A stretch of DNA of 64,000 nt from Nocardioides panzhihuensis (GCF_013408335.1 NZ_JACBZR010000001.1:930001-994000); one strand, 5' to 3'; numbered from the stretch's first letter, positions 44,428 through 55,821 are shown. Translations and numbers: made by a program. The notes: a model not told the origin generated them from the sequence alone.

Positions 44428-45650
44428 CCGCGGGACTCGCTCGCCAGCAGCCGAACGACCTCGGTCAGCGCCCTCGCCCCGGTGCGGCAGTCCTCGTCGG
44501 TGGCGGTCTCGTGGGGGGAGTGGGAGACGCCGGTGGGGTTGCGGGTGAAGAGCATCGCGGTGGGGAGCTCGGCGGCGAGGATGCCGGCGTCGTGGCCGGC
44601 GCCGGTGGCGAGCACGGGAACCCCGCCCAGCGCGCCAACCAGGCGTTGTTGCAGGTCAGCGTCGAAGTGCACGGTGGAGACGTAGGACTCCTCGACCACC
44701 TCCAGGGTGCAGCCGTGCTCCTCGGCGGCCGCGTTGGCGGCCTGCAGGATCTCCTCGAGAAGGGCGCGGGTCTGCGGGTCGCTGTCGCCGCGTACGTCGA
44801 GCCAGGCATCCACCCGGGAGGCGATGACGTTGGTGCCGCCGGGGACCGGGGTGAGGCGGCCGATGGTGGCCCGGGCGGCGTCGGAGCCGTCGTGGGCCGA
44901 CGCGATGCGCTGAGCGGCCAGGACGGCGGCGGCCATCGCGGCCACCGGGTCGCGACGGTCCCGCATCCGGGTCGCGCCGGCGTGGTTGCCCTCGCCGGAG
45001 AAGACCAGCTTCCAGCGGCCGTGGGCGAGGATCGAGGAGGCCACCGCGACCGGGGCGTCCAGGTCCGCGAGCCCGATGCCCTGCTCCACATGGAGCTCCA
45101 CGAAGGCAGCCAGGCTCGTCAGCCGCTCCTCGTCGCGGCCGAGCCCGGCAGGGTCGATGCCGTCGGCACGGCAGGCCTCGGCGTACGTCACTCCGGCGTC
45201 GTCGACGAGCGCCGCGACCTTGGGGCCTGGGAGCGTTCCGGCCATCAGCTTCGACCCCAGGCAGGCGATGCCGAACCGGGACCCTTCCTCCTCGCCGAAC
45301 GCGGCGATGGTCACCGGCCGGGCAGGTACGAAGCCCTCGTCCATGAGCGCCGAGACCGCGGCCAGGGAGGAGGCGACGCCGAGCGGGCCGTCGTAGGCAC
45401 CCCCGCCCGGCACCGAGTCGAGGTGGGACCCGATCGCGATCGTCCCGGCTCCTCGCGGGCCCCAGTGGGCCCAGATGTTGCCGTTGCGGTCGGTCTCGAC
45501 CTCGAGGCCGAGGGAGGTCGACGTACGCCTGAACCACTCGCGCAGCTCGAGCTCTGCAGGCTCGTAGACATGGCGGGAGTAGCCACCGCGGACGGGGTCA
45601 CGGCCGATCTCGGCGATCTCGTTGAGCAGGGTGACGACGTCGAGGGTCAT
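44424..45650 (-). CDS. M20-family amidohydrolase (allantoate/N-carbamoyl amino acid hydrolase type), likely hut pathway
   Basis: 408 residues. Dinuclear metal ligands are visible: GSHLDSVPGGGAYDGPLGV, EEEGSRFGIACLGSKLM, FVELHVEQG and SHSPHETATDED. By sequence it is AllC/N-carbamoylase-like. It overlaps hutF by four bases and no N-formylglutamate deformylase (HutG) of the usual type is in the cluster. It therefore probably hydrolyses N-formylglutamate to glutamate and formate. That is inference from context; allantoate hydrolysis is the main alternative, and no purine genes are near. Confidence 0.7.
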   Translation of the reverse strand: MTLDVVTLLNEIAEIGRDPVRGGYSRHVYEPAELELREWFRRTSTSLGLEVETDRNGNIWAHWGPRGAGTIAIGSHLDSVPGGGAYDGPLGVASSLAAVSALMDEGFVPARPVTIAAFGEEEGSRFGIACLGSKLMAGTLPGPKVAALVDDAGVTYAEACRADGIDPAGLGRDEERLTSLAAFVELHVEQGIGLADLDAPVAVASSILAHGRWKLVFSGEGNHAGATRMRDRRDPVAAMAAAVLAAQRIASAHDGSDAARATIGRLTPVPGGTNVIASRVDAWLDVRGDSDPQTRALLEEILQAANAAAEEHGCTLEVVEESYVSTVHFDADLQQRLVGALGGVPVLATGAGHDAGILAAELPTAMLFTRNPTGVSHSPHETATDEDCRTGARALTEVVRLLASESRG

Positions 45651-45693
45651 TCAGGTCCTTGGTTCAGGTCGTTCAGGTCGTTCGGAGAGGGGG

Positions 45694-45826
45694 CTGTGTT
45701 GGTCTCGACACGCCTCCGCCGCCCTCGCTTCGCTCGGGTGCTCCGGCGGCTCGACCAGCGGAGGACGGGCCACCGCTGGTCGAGCCGGGAGGCCGGCTAC
45801 GGCCGAGCGTGTCGAGACCAACACAG
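45694..45826. repeat. Inverted pair of TGTTGGTCTCGACAC repeat units between M20 gene and hutU
   Basis: CTGTGTTGGTCTCGACACGC (45694) and its reverse complement ending at 45826 form 19-20 bp outer arms. Inside them, CGGCTCGACCAGCGG and CCGCTGGTCGAGCCG form a second nested inverted pair around 45746-45786. Each half is one copy of the repeat that also occurs at 36611 and 60659. The gap also holds tandem GGTTCAGGTC/CGTTCAGGTC motifs at 45661-45679. Confidence 0.8.
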
Positions 45827-45839
45827 TCGTCAGCCAGCG

Positions 45840-47495
<1,656 letters not shown>

Positions 47496-47517
47496 GTCGC
47501 CCATCCTTCCAGTGGGG

Positions 47518-49059
47518 TCAGCGGACGGTGGTCAGAGTGCGGGCAGCGGTCAGTAGCTTCCCGCTGGCGACGAGGTCGACGACCGCCTTGATGTCTGGAG
47601 CCAGGAACCGGTCGGGTCCCGGGGGCGGGACCTGCTTGCGGATCTCCGCCACCAGCGCGGCGCCGACGGGACCGGGACGCTCGGGGGCGCGCATGTCGAT
47701 CGCGCGGGCGGCGGTGAGGATCTCGATGGCGACGACCTGCTGAGCCCCGGTGATCGCGCGGCGCAGCTTGCGGGCCGCGTTCCAGCCCATCGAGACGTGG
47801 TCCTCCTGCATCGCGGAGGTGGGGATGGAGTCGACGCTCGCCGGGACCGCGAGACGCTTGAGGTCGGAGACGATCCCGGCCTGGGTGTACTGCGCGATCA
47901 TGTGCCCCGAGTCGACGCCGGGATCGTGGGCGAGGAACGGCGGTAGCCCATGGTTGCGGGACTTGTCGAGGAACCGGTCGGTGCGGCGCTCCGAGATCGA
48001 GGCGAGGTCGGCGGTGGCGATGGCCAGGAAGTCGAGTACGTAGCCGATCGGCGCGCCGTGGAAGTTGCCGTTGGACTCGACGCGGCCGTCGAGGGTGACC
48101 ACCGGGTTGTCGACCGCGCTGGCGAGCTCGGTCTCGGCCACCCGGGCGGCGTGGGACATGGTGTCCCGCACGGCACCGTGGACCTGGGGTGCGCAGCGCA
48201 GCGAGTAGGCGTCCTGCACCCGGGTGAACCCGGTGCCGCGGTGGTCGGCGACGATGCCGCTGCCCGCGAGGACGGCGCGGATGTTGGCCGCCGAGGTGGC
48301 CTGTCCGGCGTGCGGGCGCAGCGCCTGGAGGTCCTCGGCGAAGACGCTGTCGGTGCCCTGGAGGCCCTCGATGCTGAGCGCTCCGGCGATGTCGGCGGTG
48401 GCCACCAGCTCGTCCAGGTCGGCGAGCGCCAGGATCAGCATCGCGAGCATCCCGTCGGTGCCGTTGATCAGCGCCAGCCCCTCCTTCTCGCGCAGCCGCA
48501 CCGGGGCGATCCCAGCGGCCGCCAGCGCGTCGGCGCCGGTGACGAGGTCGCCGTCGGCGTTGCGTACGTCGCCCTCACCCATCGCCGCGAGCGCGCAGTG
48601 GGCCAGCGGGGCCAGGTCGCCGGAGCAGCCGAGCGACCCGTACTCGCCGATCACCGGTGTGATCTGGGCGTTCAGCAGAGCCGCGTAGGTCTCGGCGACC
48701 TCGGGCCGCACGCCGGTCCGGCCCGTGGCGAGGGTCGAGAGACGCAGGAGCATGAGGCCGCGTACGACCTCTTTCTCGATCTCGGCGCCCGACGAGGCCG
48801 CGTGCGAGCGGACCAGCGAGGCCTGCAGCTGGGCGCGGTGCTCGGGCGGGATCGAGGTGTTGGCCAGGGCACCGAACCCGGTGGAGATGCCGTAGTGGGG
48901 CCGGGAGTCGTGGGCGAGGTCCTCGATCAGCGCTCGGCTCGTGGCCATCGCGGTCAGTGACTCGTCGGTGAGATTGATAGGGGCGTTGTGGCGGGCGACG
49001 GCGACTACCTGGTCGAAGGTGAGGGCACCGACCCCGACGGAAACCGTGGTGTTGGTCAT
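47518..49059 (-). CDS. hutH: Histidine ammonia-lyase
   Basis: 513 residues. Removes ammonia from histidine to give urocanate. The MIO prosthetic group forms from a tripeptide; here the sequence reads [19 protein letters not shown], so the tripeptide is Cys-Ser-Gly instead of the more common Ala-Ser-Gly. The catalytic Tyr/Gln region [15 protein letters not shown] and the C-terminal NQDHVSMG-like [15 protein letters not shown] are present. Start ATG 49059. First gene of hut genes downstream of the LCP gene, 24 bases after its stop. Confidence 0.96.
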   Translation of the reverse strand: MTNTTVSVGVGALTFDQVVAVARHNAPINLTDESLTAMATSRALIEDLAHDSRPHYGISTGFGALANTSIPPEHRAQLQASLVRSHAASSGAEIEKEVVRGLMLLRLSTLATGRTGVRPEVAETYAALLNAQITPVIGEYGSLGCSGDLAPLAHCALAAMGEGDVRNADGDLVTGADALAAAGIAPVRLREKEGLALINGTDGMLAMLILALADLDELVATADIAGALSIEGLQGTDSVFAEDLQALRPHAGQATSAANIRAVLAGSGIVADHRGTGFTRVQDAYSLRCAPQVHGAVRDTMSHAARVAETELASAVDNPVVTLDGRVESNGNFHGAPIGYVLDFLAIATADLASISERRTDRFLDKSRNHGLPPFLAHDPGVDSGHMIAQYTQAGIVSDLKRLAVPASVDSIPTSAMQEDHVSMGWNAARKLRRAITGAQQVVAIEILTAARAIDMRAPERPGPVGAALVAEIRKQVPPPGPDRFLAPDIKAVVDLVASGKLLTAARTLTTVR

Positions 49060-49083
49060 GAGGATGAGTGGATCACATCACAT

Positions 49084-50268
49084 TCAGCGAGCCGAGCACA
49101 GGCCGTTGTCGGCGGCGTCCTTCTGGCGTTCCTCGAGGGTCCCGGACCCGGTCGGTGACCCGCTCGTTGACCCGGTCGGCGACTCGTCGACCACCTCGTC
49201 CGGTGAGGCGCTGGACCCGGGGTCTCCGGGTCCGGCGGTGGACGTGGGGGAGGGGCCGGCGGAGGCCGTCGCGTCGTGGAGCGGGCGGTCCTCGAGCATC
49301 CGCTGCCAGATCTCGTCGGCCTCCGGGAGGATGCGGAGGCGGCCCCAGTTGGGATCGCCTTCGGGGTAGGCCTCGTTGGGCACGGTCTCGAACTCGATGC
49401 TGCCCGGGTCGAGGTCGCGCATCTCGCGGGCCAGCTCGGCCAGGCCGGCGACCGAGCCGATGTCGGTGGTGATCGACCTGGAGAGCTCGGTGGCGAACGT
49501 GGCCAGCCGACGCGGGCGGGTCAGAGTTCCGGCAGAGAGGACCTTGGTGGCGAGGGCGGTGAGGAAGTACTGCTGGCGTCGCATCCTGCCCAGGTCGGCG
49601 TTGGGGGTGGAGGAGCGGTTGCGTACGTAGTCGAGGGCCTGCTTCCCACGCAGGTTGCGTGTCCCCGCGGGCAGGAAGATGTTGTGCTCCTCGTCGTCGA
49701 TCGCCTCCGGGATGCAGATCCTGACGCCGCCGACGGCGTCGACCATCCCGCGGAACCCGGCGAAGTCGAGGGCCAGATAGTGGTCGATCGGGATGCCGGT
49801 GAGCAGCTCGGCCTGGCGCGCGGTGCAGGTGGGGCCGCCCAAGGCGTAGGCCTCGTTCCACATCACCCCGCTCGCCTCGGGGATCGTGGAGCCGTCCGGG
49901 GCGGTGCACTCGGGCCGCTCGACGAGCGCGTCGCGGGGGATCGAGATGCCGTAGGCCGACCCGCGGTCCGCGGCGACGTGGAGCAGGATCGTGCTGTCGG
50001 AGCCGCCGACGCCGCTCTCACCGTCGATCGAGCAACCCTCGCAGTCGCGTCCGTCGGTGCCGAGGATCAAGATGTTGAGCGGCCGCTTCGGGCCCGTGTC
50101 CACGGGCTCGTCGACGAGATGGTCGATGTCGCCGCCCGACCCGAGGTTGCGGTTGAGGCGGTCGTAGAACGCCCAGGTGCCGATCCCGGTGGCGACCGCC
50201 AAGAACAGCATCGTGACCACCACGGTGAGCACGACCGTACGCGTGCCCGACCTCGCTCCGGTCCCCAT
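49084..50268 (-). CDS. LytR-CpsA-Psr (LCP) family protein
   Basis: 394 residues. One N-terminal membrane anchor (TVVLTVVVTMLFLAVATGIGTWAF) and an extracellular LCP domain with DGRDC..., DSTILLHVAADRGSAYGISIPRD, and NLRGKQALDYVRNRSSTPNADLGRMRRQQ, carrying the Arg/Asp residues for lipid-phosphate binding. A low-complexity tail rich in Ser, Pro, Thr, Gly follows. LCP proteins transfer wall polymers from lipid carriers to peptidoglycan. ATG 50268 has GGGAGG upstream. Next to hutH only by location. Confidence 0.88.
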   Translation of the reverse strand: MGTGARSGTRTVVLTVVVTMLFLAVATGIGTWAFYDRLNRNLGSGGDIDHLVDEPVDTGPKRPLNILILGTDGRDCEGCSIDGESGVGGSDSTILLHVAADRGSAYGISIPRDALVERPECTAPDGSTIPEASGVMWNEAYALGGPTCTARQAELLTGIPIDHYLALDFAGFRGMVDAVGGVRICIPEAIDDEEHNIFLPAGTRNLRGKQALDYVRNRSSTPNADLGRMRRQQYFLTALATKVLSAGTLTRPRRLATFATELSRSITTDIGSVAGLAELAREMRDLDPGSIEFETVPNEAYPEGDPNWGRLRILPEADEIWQRMLEDRPLHDATASAGPSPTSTAGPGDPGSSASPDEVVDESPTGSTSGSPTGSGTLEERQKDAADNGLCSAR

Positions 50269-50451
50269 CGGCCTCCCTCGGTCCGTCTGTCTGAGCAATC
50301 CCACACAGGTAGTACGCGCCAGTGAGCCGAGAGGTTGCTGCAATCAGTTGACGGCAGAAAACTGCAATGTGAAACCATGAGGAAGGTGCTGTCCGAAAAC
50401 CGCGCGTAATTCCGTTCCGAACACGGCAACATTGGGGACATGGATGGGACG

Positions 50452-51927
50452 ATGAGCGTGAACGGACTCGACTTCGAATCGTGTTATCGCGCCGTTAGAT
50501 CGCGTGATCGGCGCTTTGACGGGGTCTTCTACACCGCGGTGTCCTCGACCGGGATCTACTGCCGGCCTTCGTGTCCGGCCCGCACCCCGGCGCTGGTCAA
50601 CGTCTCGTTCCACCGGACCGCGGCGGCGGCCCAGGCGGCCGGCTACCGGGCCTGCAAGCGCTGCCGTCCCGACGCCACCCCCGGCAGTCCGGAGTGGGAT
50701 GTGGCCGCGACCTTGGCCGGCCGCGCGATGCGGCTGATCGCCGACGGCGTCGTCGATCGCGAAGGCGTCGAGGGGCTGGCTCGTCGGGTCGGCTACTCGC
50801 CTCGTCACCTGACCCGGCTGCTGACCACCGAGCTCGGGGCCGGTCCGCTGGCGTTGGCGAGGGCGCGACGCGCGCAGACCGCCCGGACGCTGGTGGAGAC
50901 CACCGAGCTGGGTTTCGCGGACATCGCCTTCGCGGCGGGCTTCTCGAGCGTACGTCAGTTCAACGACACCGTCCGCGAGGTCTATGCGGCCTCGCCGACC
51001 GAGCTCCGCGGGCGACGTGGCTCGAGGCGCCGGGCCGACGGGACGATCGCGCTGCGACTCGCCGTCCGCACTCCGTTCGCCGGCCGCGCCCTGCACGCCT
51101 TCCTGCGCGACCACCTGGTGCCGGGCGTGGAGGCCGCAGGGGTCGAGAACGGACGGCTGTGGTTCGCCCGGACGCTCGACCTGCCCAACGGGCCGGGGAC
51201 GCTGAGCCTCGAGCTGGCCGACATCCCCGAGGGCGAGACCGGCTTCGTCCACGCGACCTTCAAGCTCACCGACCTGCGCGACACCACCGCTGCCGTCGAG
51301 CGTGCCCGCCGGCTGCTCGACGCCGACTGCGACCCGCGCGCGGTCGCCGACGTCTTCGCCGAAGACGCGGTGATGGGGCCGCTGGCCCGGGCACTGCCGG
51401 GGCTGCGAGTGCCCGGCACCGTCAACGGAGGCGAGCTGGCGCTGCGTACGATCGTGGGACAGCAGGTCTCGGTCGCCGGTGCGCGCACCGTGCTGGCGGG
51501 GATCGTCGCCGACCACGGCCGCCCGGTCACGACCGACATCGAGGGCCTCACCCATCTGTTCCCGGCCGCGGCCGCGCTGGCTGCCGCCGATCCGGCCGGT
51601 CTCCCCATGCCGCGCTCGCGCGGGCGGGCGGTCACCGGTCTGGCCGCGGCTCTCGCCTCCGGCGAGCTCCAGCTGGACCGCGGCACCGACCGCGACGTCG
51701 TGCACGACCAGCTGCTCGGCATGCCCGGCGTCGGACCCTGGACCGCCGACTATGTCGCTCTGCGCGCGCTCGGCCATCCCGATGTCTTCCTGCCGACGGA
51801 TGTCGGCATCAGACGAGCGCTGGAAGTGCTCGGAGCGCCCGCGGCGGACGTCGCCGCGTGGCGACCGTGGCGCTCGTACGCCCTGCTCTACCTATGGACT
51901 TCACTGACTGCTCTGGAGGAACTCTGA
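50452..51927 (+). CDS. AdaA-AlkA fusion: alkylation-responsive regulator and 3-methyladenine glycosylase
   Basis: 491 residues, three modules. Residues 1-80 form the Ada Zn/methyl-acceptor domain with STGIYCRPSCPARTP and YRACKRCRPDATP (four Cys). Residues about 85-185 are an AraC-type HTH. From about 195 an AlkA N-domain precedes the HhH-GPD glycosylase domain: GQQVSVAGARTV, MPGVGPWTADYVALRAL and the catalytic Asp in PTDVGIRRAL. One polypeptide can thus sense methyl damage and excise bases. Start ATG 50452 is preferred to 50440. The stop overlaps ogt by one base. Confidence 0.92.
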   Translation: MSVNGLDFESCYRAVRSRDRRFDGVFYTAVSSTGIYCRPSCPARTPALVNVSFHRTAAAAQAAGYRACKRCRPDATPGSPEWDVAATLAGRAMRLIADGVVDREGVEGLARRVGYSPRHLTRLLTTELGAGPLALARARRAQTARTLVETTELGFADIAFAAGFSSVRQFNDTVREVYAASPTELRGRRGSRRRADGTIALRLAVRTPFAGRALHAFLRDHLVPGVEAAGVENGRLWFARTLDLPNGPGTLSLELADIPEGETGFVHATFKLTDLRDTTAAVERARRLLDADCDPRAVADVFAEDAVMGPLARALPGLRVPGTVNGGELALRTIVGQQVSVAGARTVLAGIVADHGRPVTTDIEGLTHLFPAAAALAAADPAGLPMPRSRGRAVTGLAAALASGELQLDRGTDRDVVHDQLLGMPGVGPWTADYVALRALGHPDVFLPTDVGIRRALEVLGAPAADVAAWRPWRSYALLYLWTSLTALEEL

Positions 51928-52406
51928 TGTGGACTCTCATCGACACGCCCGTCGGCGAGCTGCGCCTGGTCGCGCAGGACGGCGCGATCACCGCGATCGA
52001 CTTCATGCCGGCGCTCTACGCCGAGGGCCGGCCGCGTGGGGAACGGTCCGACTCGGATCCGTTGCTCATCGAATGTGCCCGGCAGCTCGCCGAGTACTTC
52101 GCCGGCGACCGGACCTTCTTCGACCTTCCGCTGGCACCCGCGGGGACGCCGTTCCAGGCACGGGTCTGGGAGCAGCTGCAGAAGATCGAGTACGGCACGA
52201 CCTGCTCCTATGGTGAGATCGCCGGCCGACTGGCGATGACCGGCCACGGCGCCCGCGCCGTCGGGCTCGCCAACGGCAAGAACCCCATCCCCATCGTCAT
52301 CCCGTGCCACCGTGTCATCGGCGCGAACGGCACCCTGACCGGCTACGCCGGTGGCCTGGAGCGCAAGACGACGCTGCTGGGGCTGGAGAGCGGCGCGCTC
52401 TTCTGA
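51927..52406 (+). CDS. ogt: Methylated-DNA--protein-cysteine methyltransferase
   Basis: 159 residues. Transfers methyl from O6-methylguanine to its own Cys in the PIPIVIPCHRVIGANGTLTGYAGGLERK segment. The helix-turn-helix region PFQARVWEQLQKIEYGTTCSYGEIA is typical. ATG 51927 overlaps the previous stop (TGATG), so it is expressed with the AdaA-AlkA fusion. This makes a two-gene operon for methyl damage. Confidence 0.95.
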   Translation: MWTLIDTPVGELRLVAQDGAITAIDFMPALYAEGRPRGERSDSDPLLIECARQLAEYFAGDRTFFDLPLAPAGTPFQARVWEQLQKIEYGTTCSYGEIAGRLAMTGHGARAVGLANGKNPIPIVIPCHRVIGANGTLTGYAGGLERKTTLLGLESGALF

Positions 52407-52849
52407 TGCCGAGCCTGCAGTCGTGGTGGCCGAGAGCGGAGCTGTGGCGTACGTCGCCGGCAGCTGCCGTGCTCGCCGTTGCCCTCGCCGGGTGCGGGGG
52501 CGCGCCGGCCGAGCAGCCCGCTGAGCCCTCGGCCGGCGAGAGTCTCAGCGAGGGAGCGGGTGAGCTGCGGGTCAACGGCCGGGTGCGTTGCGACCACGAC
52601 GTGTCGAGCGAAGAGGCGAAGGGCGTCATCGAACGCGTCGGCGGGCTCCAGCAGCCGACGTGGTCGGTGCGGTTCGCCGAGAGCACCGCCGCCGGCGTCG
52701 TCGTGCTGGTGACCGGCGACCTCGATGACGCCGAGCCCCGGCTCTTCGACGACTACCACGTCACCGCGATCGTCGGTTCTGCCGAGGACCAGGCTCGGGT
52801 TGACGACTTCAGTGCTGTGCGCGAGGCGGTTCGGGAGATCTGCGGCTGA
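52406..52849 (+). CDS. Small secreted lipoprotein, function unknown
   Basis: 147 residues. The N-terminal PAAAVLAVALAGCGG has a lipobox (LAGC; Cys near residue 29) after a Trp-rich preface. The mature part has no recognised domain. ATG 52406 overlaps the ogt stop (TGATG), so it is co-transcribed with the repair genes. The Asp/Val-rich core ends in VREAVREICG. Whether it acts in repair is unknown. Confidence 0.7.
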   Translation: MPSLQSWWPRAELWRTSPAAAVLAVALAGCGGAPAEQPAEPSAGESLSEGAGELRVNGRVRCDHDVSSEEAKGVIERVGGLQQPTWSVRFAESTAAGVVVLVTGDLDDAEPRLFDDYHVTAIVGSAEDQARVDDFSAVREAVREICG

Positions 52850-52920
52850 GTGGTGTCGCTGGGATACCCGGTCAACCGGCCTCCACAAATTTCTCCGGCC
52901 TGGGGCTGGAGTGACTGCAG

Positions 52921-53643
52921 CTACTCCGCGGCCGCCCGCCGCAGCGACTCCGAGAGCCGGTCGGCAGCGGCGAGGACGGCCGGAGCGTGCATCTTGCCGG
53001 GCTGCCGGCTGAGGCGCTCGAGGGGGCCGGAGACGGAGACGGCGGCGATGACCTTGCCACCGGGGGAGCGGACGGGGGCGGACACGGATGCGACGCCGGC
53101 CTCGCGCTCGCCGATCGACTGCGCCCAGCCGCGGCGCCGGATGCCGGAGAGTGCGGCCGCGGAGAACGCGGCGTTCTGGAGGCCGCGGTGGAGGCGCTCG
53201 GGGTCCTCCCAGGCGATCAGTATCTGAGCGGCCGACCCGGCACGCATGGTCAGCTGCGAGCCCACGGGGATGGTGTCGCGCAGACCGGAGGGGCGTTCGG
53301 CGGCGGCGACGCAGACGCGGAAGTCGCCCTGGCGCCGCCACAGCTGCGCCGACTCACCGGTGATGTCGCGCAGACGCGCCAGCACGGGGCCGGCGGTGGC
53401 CAGCAGCCGGTCCTCGCCGGCGGCGGCGGACAGCTCGGCCAGGCGCGGACCGAGGACGAAGCGGCCCTGCATGTCGCGGGCGACCAGACGGTGGTGCTCG
53501 AGCGCGACCGCGAGGCGGTGTGCGGTCGGGCGGGCGAGCCCTGTCCCTGCCACCAGACCCGCCAGGGTCGCCGGGCCGGACTCGAGTGCTGTGAGCACAA
53601 GAGCGGCCTTGTCGAGAACGCCTACACCACTGGAACTGTCCAT
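52921..53643 (-). CDS. ndgR: IclR-family regulator, NdgR/LtbR type
   Basis: 240 residues. The N-terminal SSGVGVLDKAALVLTALESGPATLAGLVAGTGLARPTAHRLAVALEHHRLVARDMQGRFVLGPRLAEL is the conserved start of actinobacterial NdgR. The IclR effector domain follows, and Ser/Ala-rich segments end in LRRAAAE. NdgR/LtbR binds upstream of leuCD and controls leucine genes. Here it is divergent from leuCD with a 145-base gap that has the predicted site at 53659. Confidence 0.92.
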   Translation of the reverse strand: MDSSSGVGVLDKAALVLTALESGPATLAGLVAGTGLARPTAHRLAVALEHHRLVARDMQGRFVLGPRLAELSAAAGEDRLLATAGPVLARLRDITGESAQLWRRQGDFRVCVAAAERPSGLRDTIPVGSQLTMRAGSAAQILIAWEDPERLHRGLQNAAFSAAALSGIRRRGWAQSIGEREAGVASVSAPVRSPGGKVIAAVSVSGPLERLSRQPGKMHAPAVLAAADRLSESLRRAAAE

Positions 53644-53658
53644 ATCGCAAGACTAACT

Positions 53659-53673
53659 TCTCAGAACCTGAGA
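53659..53673. promoter_or_regulatory. Inverted repeat TCTCAG-aac-CTGAGA, candidate NdgR operator
   Basis: A 6-bp perfect inverted repeat with a 3-base centre lies in the ndgR-leuC gap, 16 bases from the ndgR start. Its position fits autoregulation and control of leuCD. The NdgR consensus could not be checked here. Confidence 0.55.
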
Positions 53674-53788
53674 TGCAACGTTACGCTCGGAGCAGCAGAC
53701 TGGAAGTGGCGGATCTGACTTCGCGATTCAACGCTCGACCCGCCGCCGGCCACTACAGACCTAAAGATGCCAGATGGAGAACGTTGTC

Positions 53789-55201
53789 ATGGGCAGGACC
53801 TTGTCGGAGAAGGTGTGGGACGAGCATGTCGTCCGGTCGAGCGCCGGAGAGCCTGATCTCCTCTATATCGACCTTCACCTCATCCACGAGGTGACCAGCC
53901 CCCAGGCGTTCGAGGGCCTGCGGCTCTCCGACCGCAAGGTGCGCCGTCCCGATCTCACCATCGCCACCGAGGACCACAACGTCCCGACCGTCGACTGGGA
54001 CAAGCCGATCGCCGACCCGGTCAGCCGCACGCAGGTCGAGACGCTTCGCAAGAACGCGGAGGAGTTCGGCGTACGTCTCCATCCCCTCGGCGACGCCGAG
54101 CAGGGGATCGTCCACGTGGTCGGCCCGCAGCTGGGGCTCACCCAGCCGGGGATGACGATCGTCTGCGGTGACTCGCACACCTCCACGCACGGTGCGTTCG
54201 GCGCGATCGCGTTCGGTATCGGCACCTCCGAGGTCGAGCACGTGCTGGCGACCCAGACGCTGATGCAGGACAAGCCGAAGACGATGGCTGTCACCGTCGA
54301 CGGCGCGCTGCCCGACGGCGTGAGCGCCAAGGACCTGATCCTCACCCTGATCGCCAAGACCGGCACCGGCGGTGGCCAGGGCTACATCGTGGAGTATCGC
54401 GGCGAGGCCATCCGTGAGCTCTCCATGGAGGCCCGGATGACGATCTGCAACATGTCGATCGAGTGGGGCGCCAAGGCCGGCCTGATCGCTCCGGACGAGA
54501 CCACCTTCGCCTACATCAAGGACAAGCCCGAGGCTCCGAAGGGCGCCGACTGGGACCTGGCCGTCGCGCACTGGAAGTCGCTGGTCACCGACGAGGACGC
54601 CGTCTTCGACAAGGAGATCGTGCTCGACGCCGCCGAGGTCACCCCGTTCGTCACCTGGGGCACCAACCCGGGCCAGGGCGTCCCGCTTGGCGCTGCCGTC
54701 CCGAACCCCGAGGACTTCGAGGACGCCGACGAGAAGATCGCGGCGGAGAAGGCCCTGACCTACATGGGGCTCGAGGCCGGCACCCCGATGCGCGAGGTGC
54801 GCATCGACACCGTCTTCCTCGGCTCCTGCACCAACGGGCGCATGGAGGACCTGCGTACGGCCGCCGACATCATCCAGGGTCACCACGTCGCCGACGGCAC
54901 CCGCTTCCTGGTCGTGCCGGGCTCGGCCAGGGTGCGCCTCCAGGCCGAGGAGGAGGGCTTGCACAAGATCTTCCTCGACGCCGGCGCCGAGTGGCGGGGC
55001 GCGGGCTGCTCGATGTGCCTGGGCATGAACCCCGACATCCTCGCTCCCGGTGAGCGCTCGGCCTCCACCTCCAACCGCAACTTCGAGGGTCGCCAGGGCA
55101 AGGGCGGTCGCACCCACCTCGTCTCGCCGGAGGTGGCTGCCGCCACCGCCGTACGCGGCACCCTCTCCTCGCCCGCCGACCTGACTCTCGCCCGAGCCTG
55201 A
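53789..55201 (+). CDS. leuC: 3-isopropylmalate dehydratase large subunit
   Basis: 470 residues. Aconitase-fold, 4Fe-4S. Marks: [32 protein letters not shown] and the three cluster Cys in GSCTNGR (one) and [11 protein letters not shown] (two). Start ATG 53789 has GGAG at eight bases; ATG 53774 is an alternative. It isomerises isopropylmalate in leucine synthesis and, with LeuD, citramalate in the CimA route. Divergent from ndgR; leuD follows 14 bases later. Confidence 0.97.
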   Translation: MGRTLSEKVWDEHVVRSSAGEPDLLYIDLHLIHEVTSPQAFEGLRLSDRKVRRPDLTIATEDHNVPTVDWDKPIADPVSRTQVETLRKNAEEFGVRLHPLGDAEQGIVHVVGPQLGLTQPGMTIVCGDSHTSTHGAFGAIAFGIGTSEVEHVLATQTLMQDKPKTMAVTVDGALPDGVSAKDLILTLIAKTGTGGGQGYIVEYRGEAIRELSMEARMTICNMSIEWGAKAGLIAPDETTFAYIKDKPEAPKGADWDLAVAHWKSLVTDEDAVFDKEIVLDAAEVTPFVTWGTNPGQGVPLGAAVPNPEDFEDADEKIAAEKALTYMGLEAGTPMREVRIDTVFLGSCTNGRMEDLRTAADIIQGHHVADGTRFLVVPGSARVRLQAEEEGLHKIFLDAGAEWRGAGCSMCLGMNPDILAPGERSASTSNRNFEGRQGKGGRTHLVSPEVAAATAVRGTLSSPADLTLARA

Positions 55202-55215
55202 ACGGAGCGCCTGAC

Positions 55216-55821
55216 ATGGACAAGTTCACCACCCACACCGGCCTCGGCGTCCCGCTGCGTCGTAGCAACGTCGACACCGACCAGATCATCCCCGCGGTCT
55301 ACCTCAAGCGCGTGACCCGCACCGGCTTCGAAGACGGCCTCTTCGCCGCTTGGCGCAACGACCCGTCCTTCGTGCTCAACAACGAGGCGTACGCCGGGGC
55401 CTCCGTCCTCGTCGCCGGCCCCGACTTCGGCACCGGCTCGTCGCGCGAGCACGCCGTCTGGGCGCTCATGGACTACGGCTTCCGGGTCGTCATCTCGAGC
55501 CGCTTCGGCGACATCTTCCGCGGCAACTCCGGCAAGGCCGGCCTGCTCGCGGCGAAGGTCGACGAGAAAGTCGTCCAGAAGCTGTGGGACCACCTCGACG
55601 ACAACCCGGGTGCCCAGATCACCGTCGACCTCGAGTCGCGCACCGTTCGCGCCGGCGAGGGTCCCGACGCCATCGAGGACTCCTTCGACATCGACGACTA
55701 CACCCGCTGGCGCCTCCTCGAGGGCCTCGACGACATCGGCATCACCCTCTCCCACGAGGACGACATCGCCACGTACGAGGCCACCCGACCCTCCTTCAAG
55801 CCGGTCACCCTGCACGCCTGA
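55216..55821 (+). CDS. leuD: 3-isopropylmalate dehydratase small subunit
   Basis: 201 residues. Marks: [33 protein letters not shown] near the N-terminus and [23 protein letters not shown], the substrate-binding loop. ATG 55216 has an ACGGAG site. It completes the LeuCD dimer. The leuCD unit ends at repeat array C. Confidence 0.96.
   Translation: MDKFTTHTGLGVPLRRSNVDTDQIIPAVYLKRVTRTGFEDGLFAAWRNDPSFVLNNEAYAGASVLVAGPDFGTGSSREHAVWALMDYGFRVVISSRFGDIFRGNSGKAGLLAAKVDEKVVQKLWDHLDDNPGAQITVDLESRTVRAGEGPDAIEDSFDIDDYTRWRLLEGLDDIGITLSHEDDIATYEATRPSFKPVTLHA

Noticed and set aside
49060..49083. Possible CRP-like site (TGTGATGTGATCCAC) before hutH
   Set aside because: Only one TGTGA half is good, the second half is poor, and it lies in a 24-base gap within an apparent operon.
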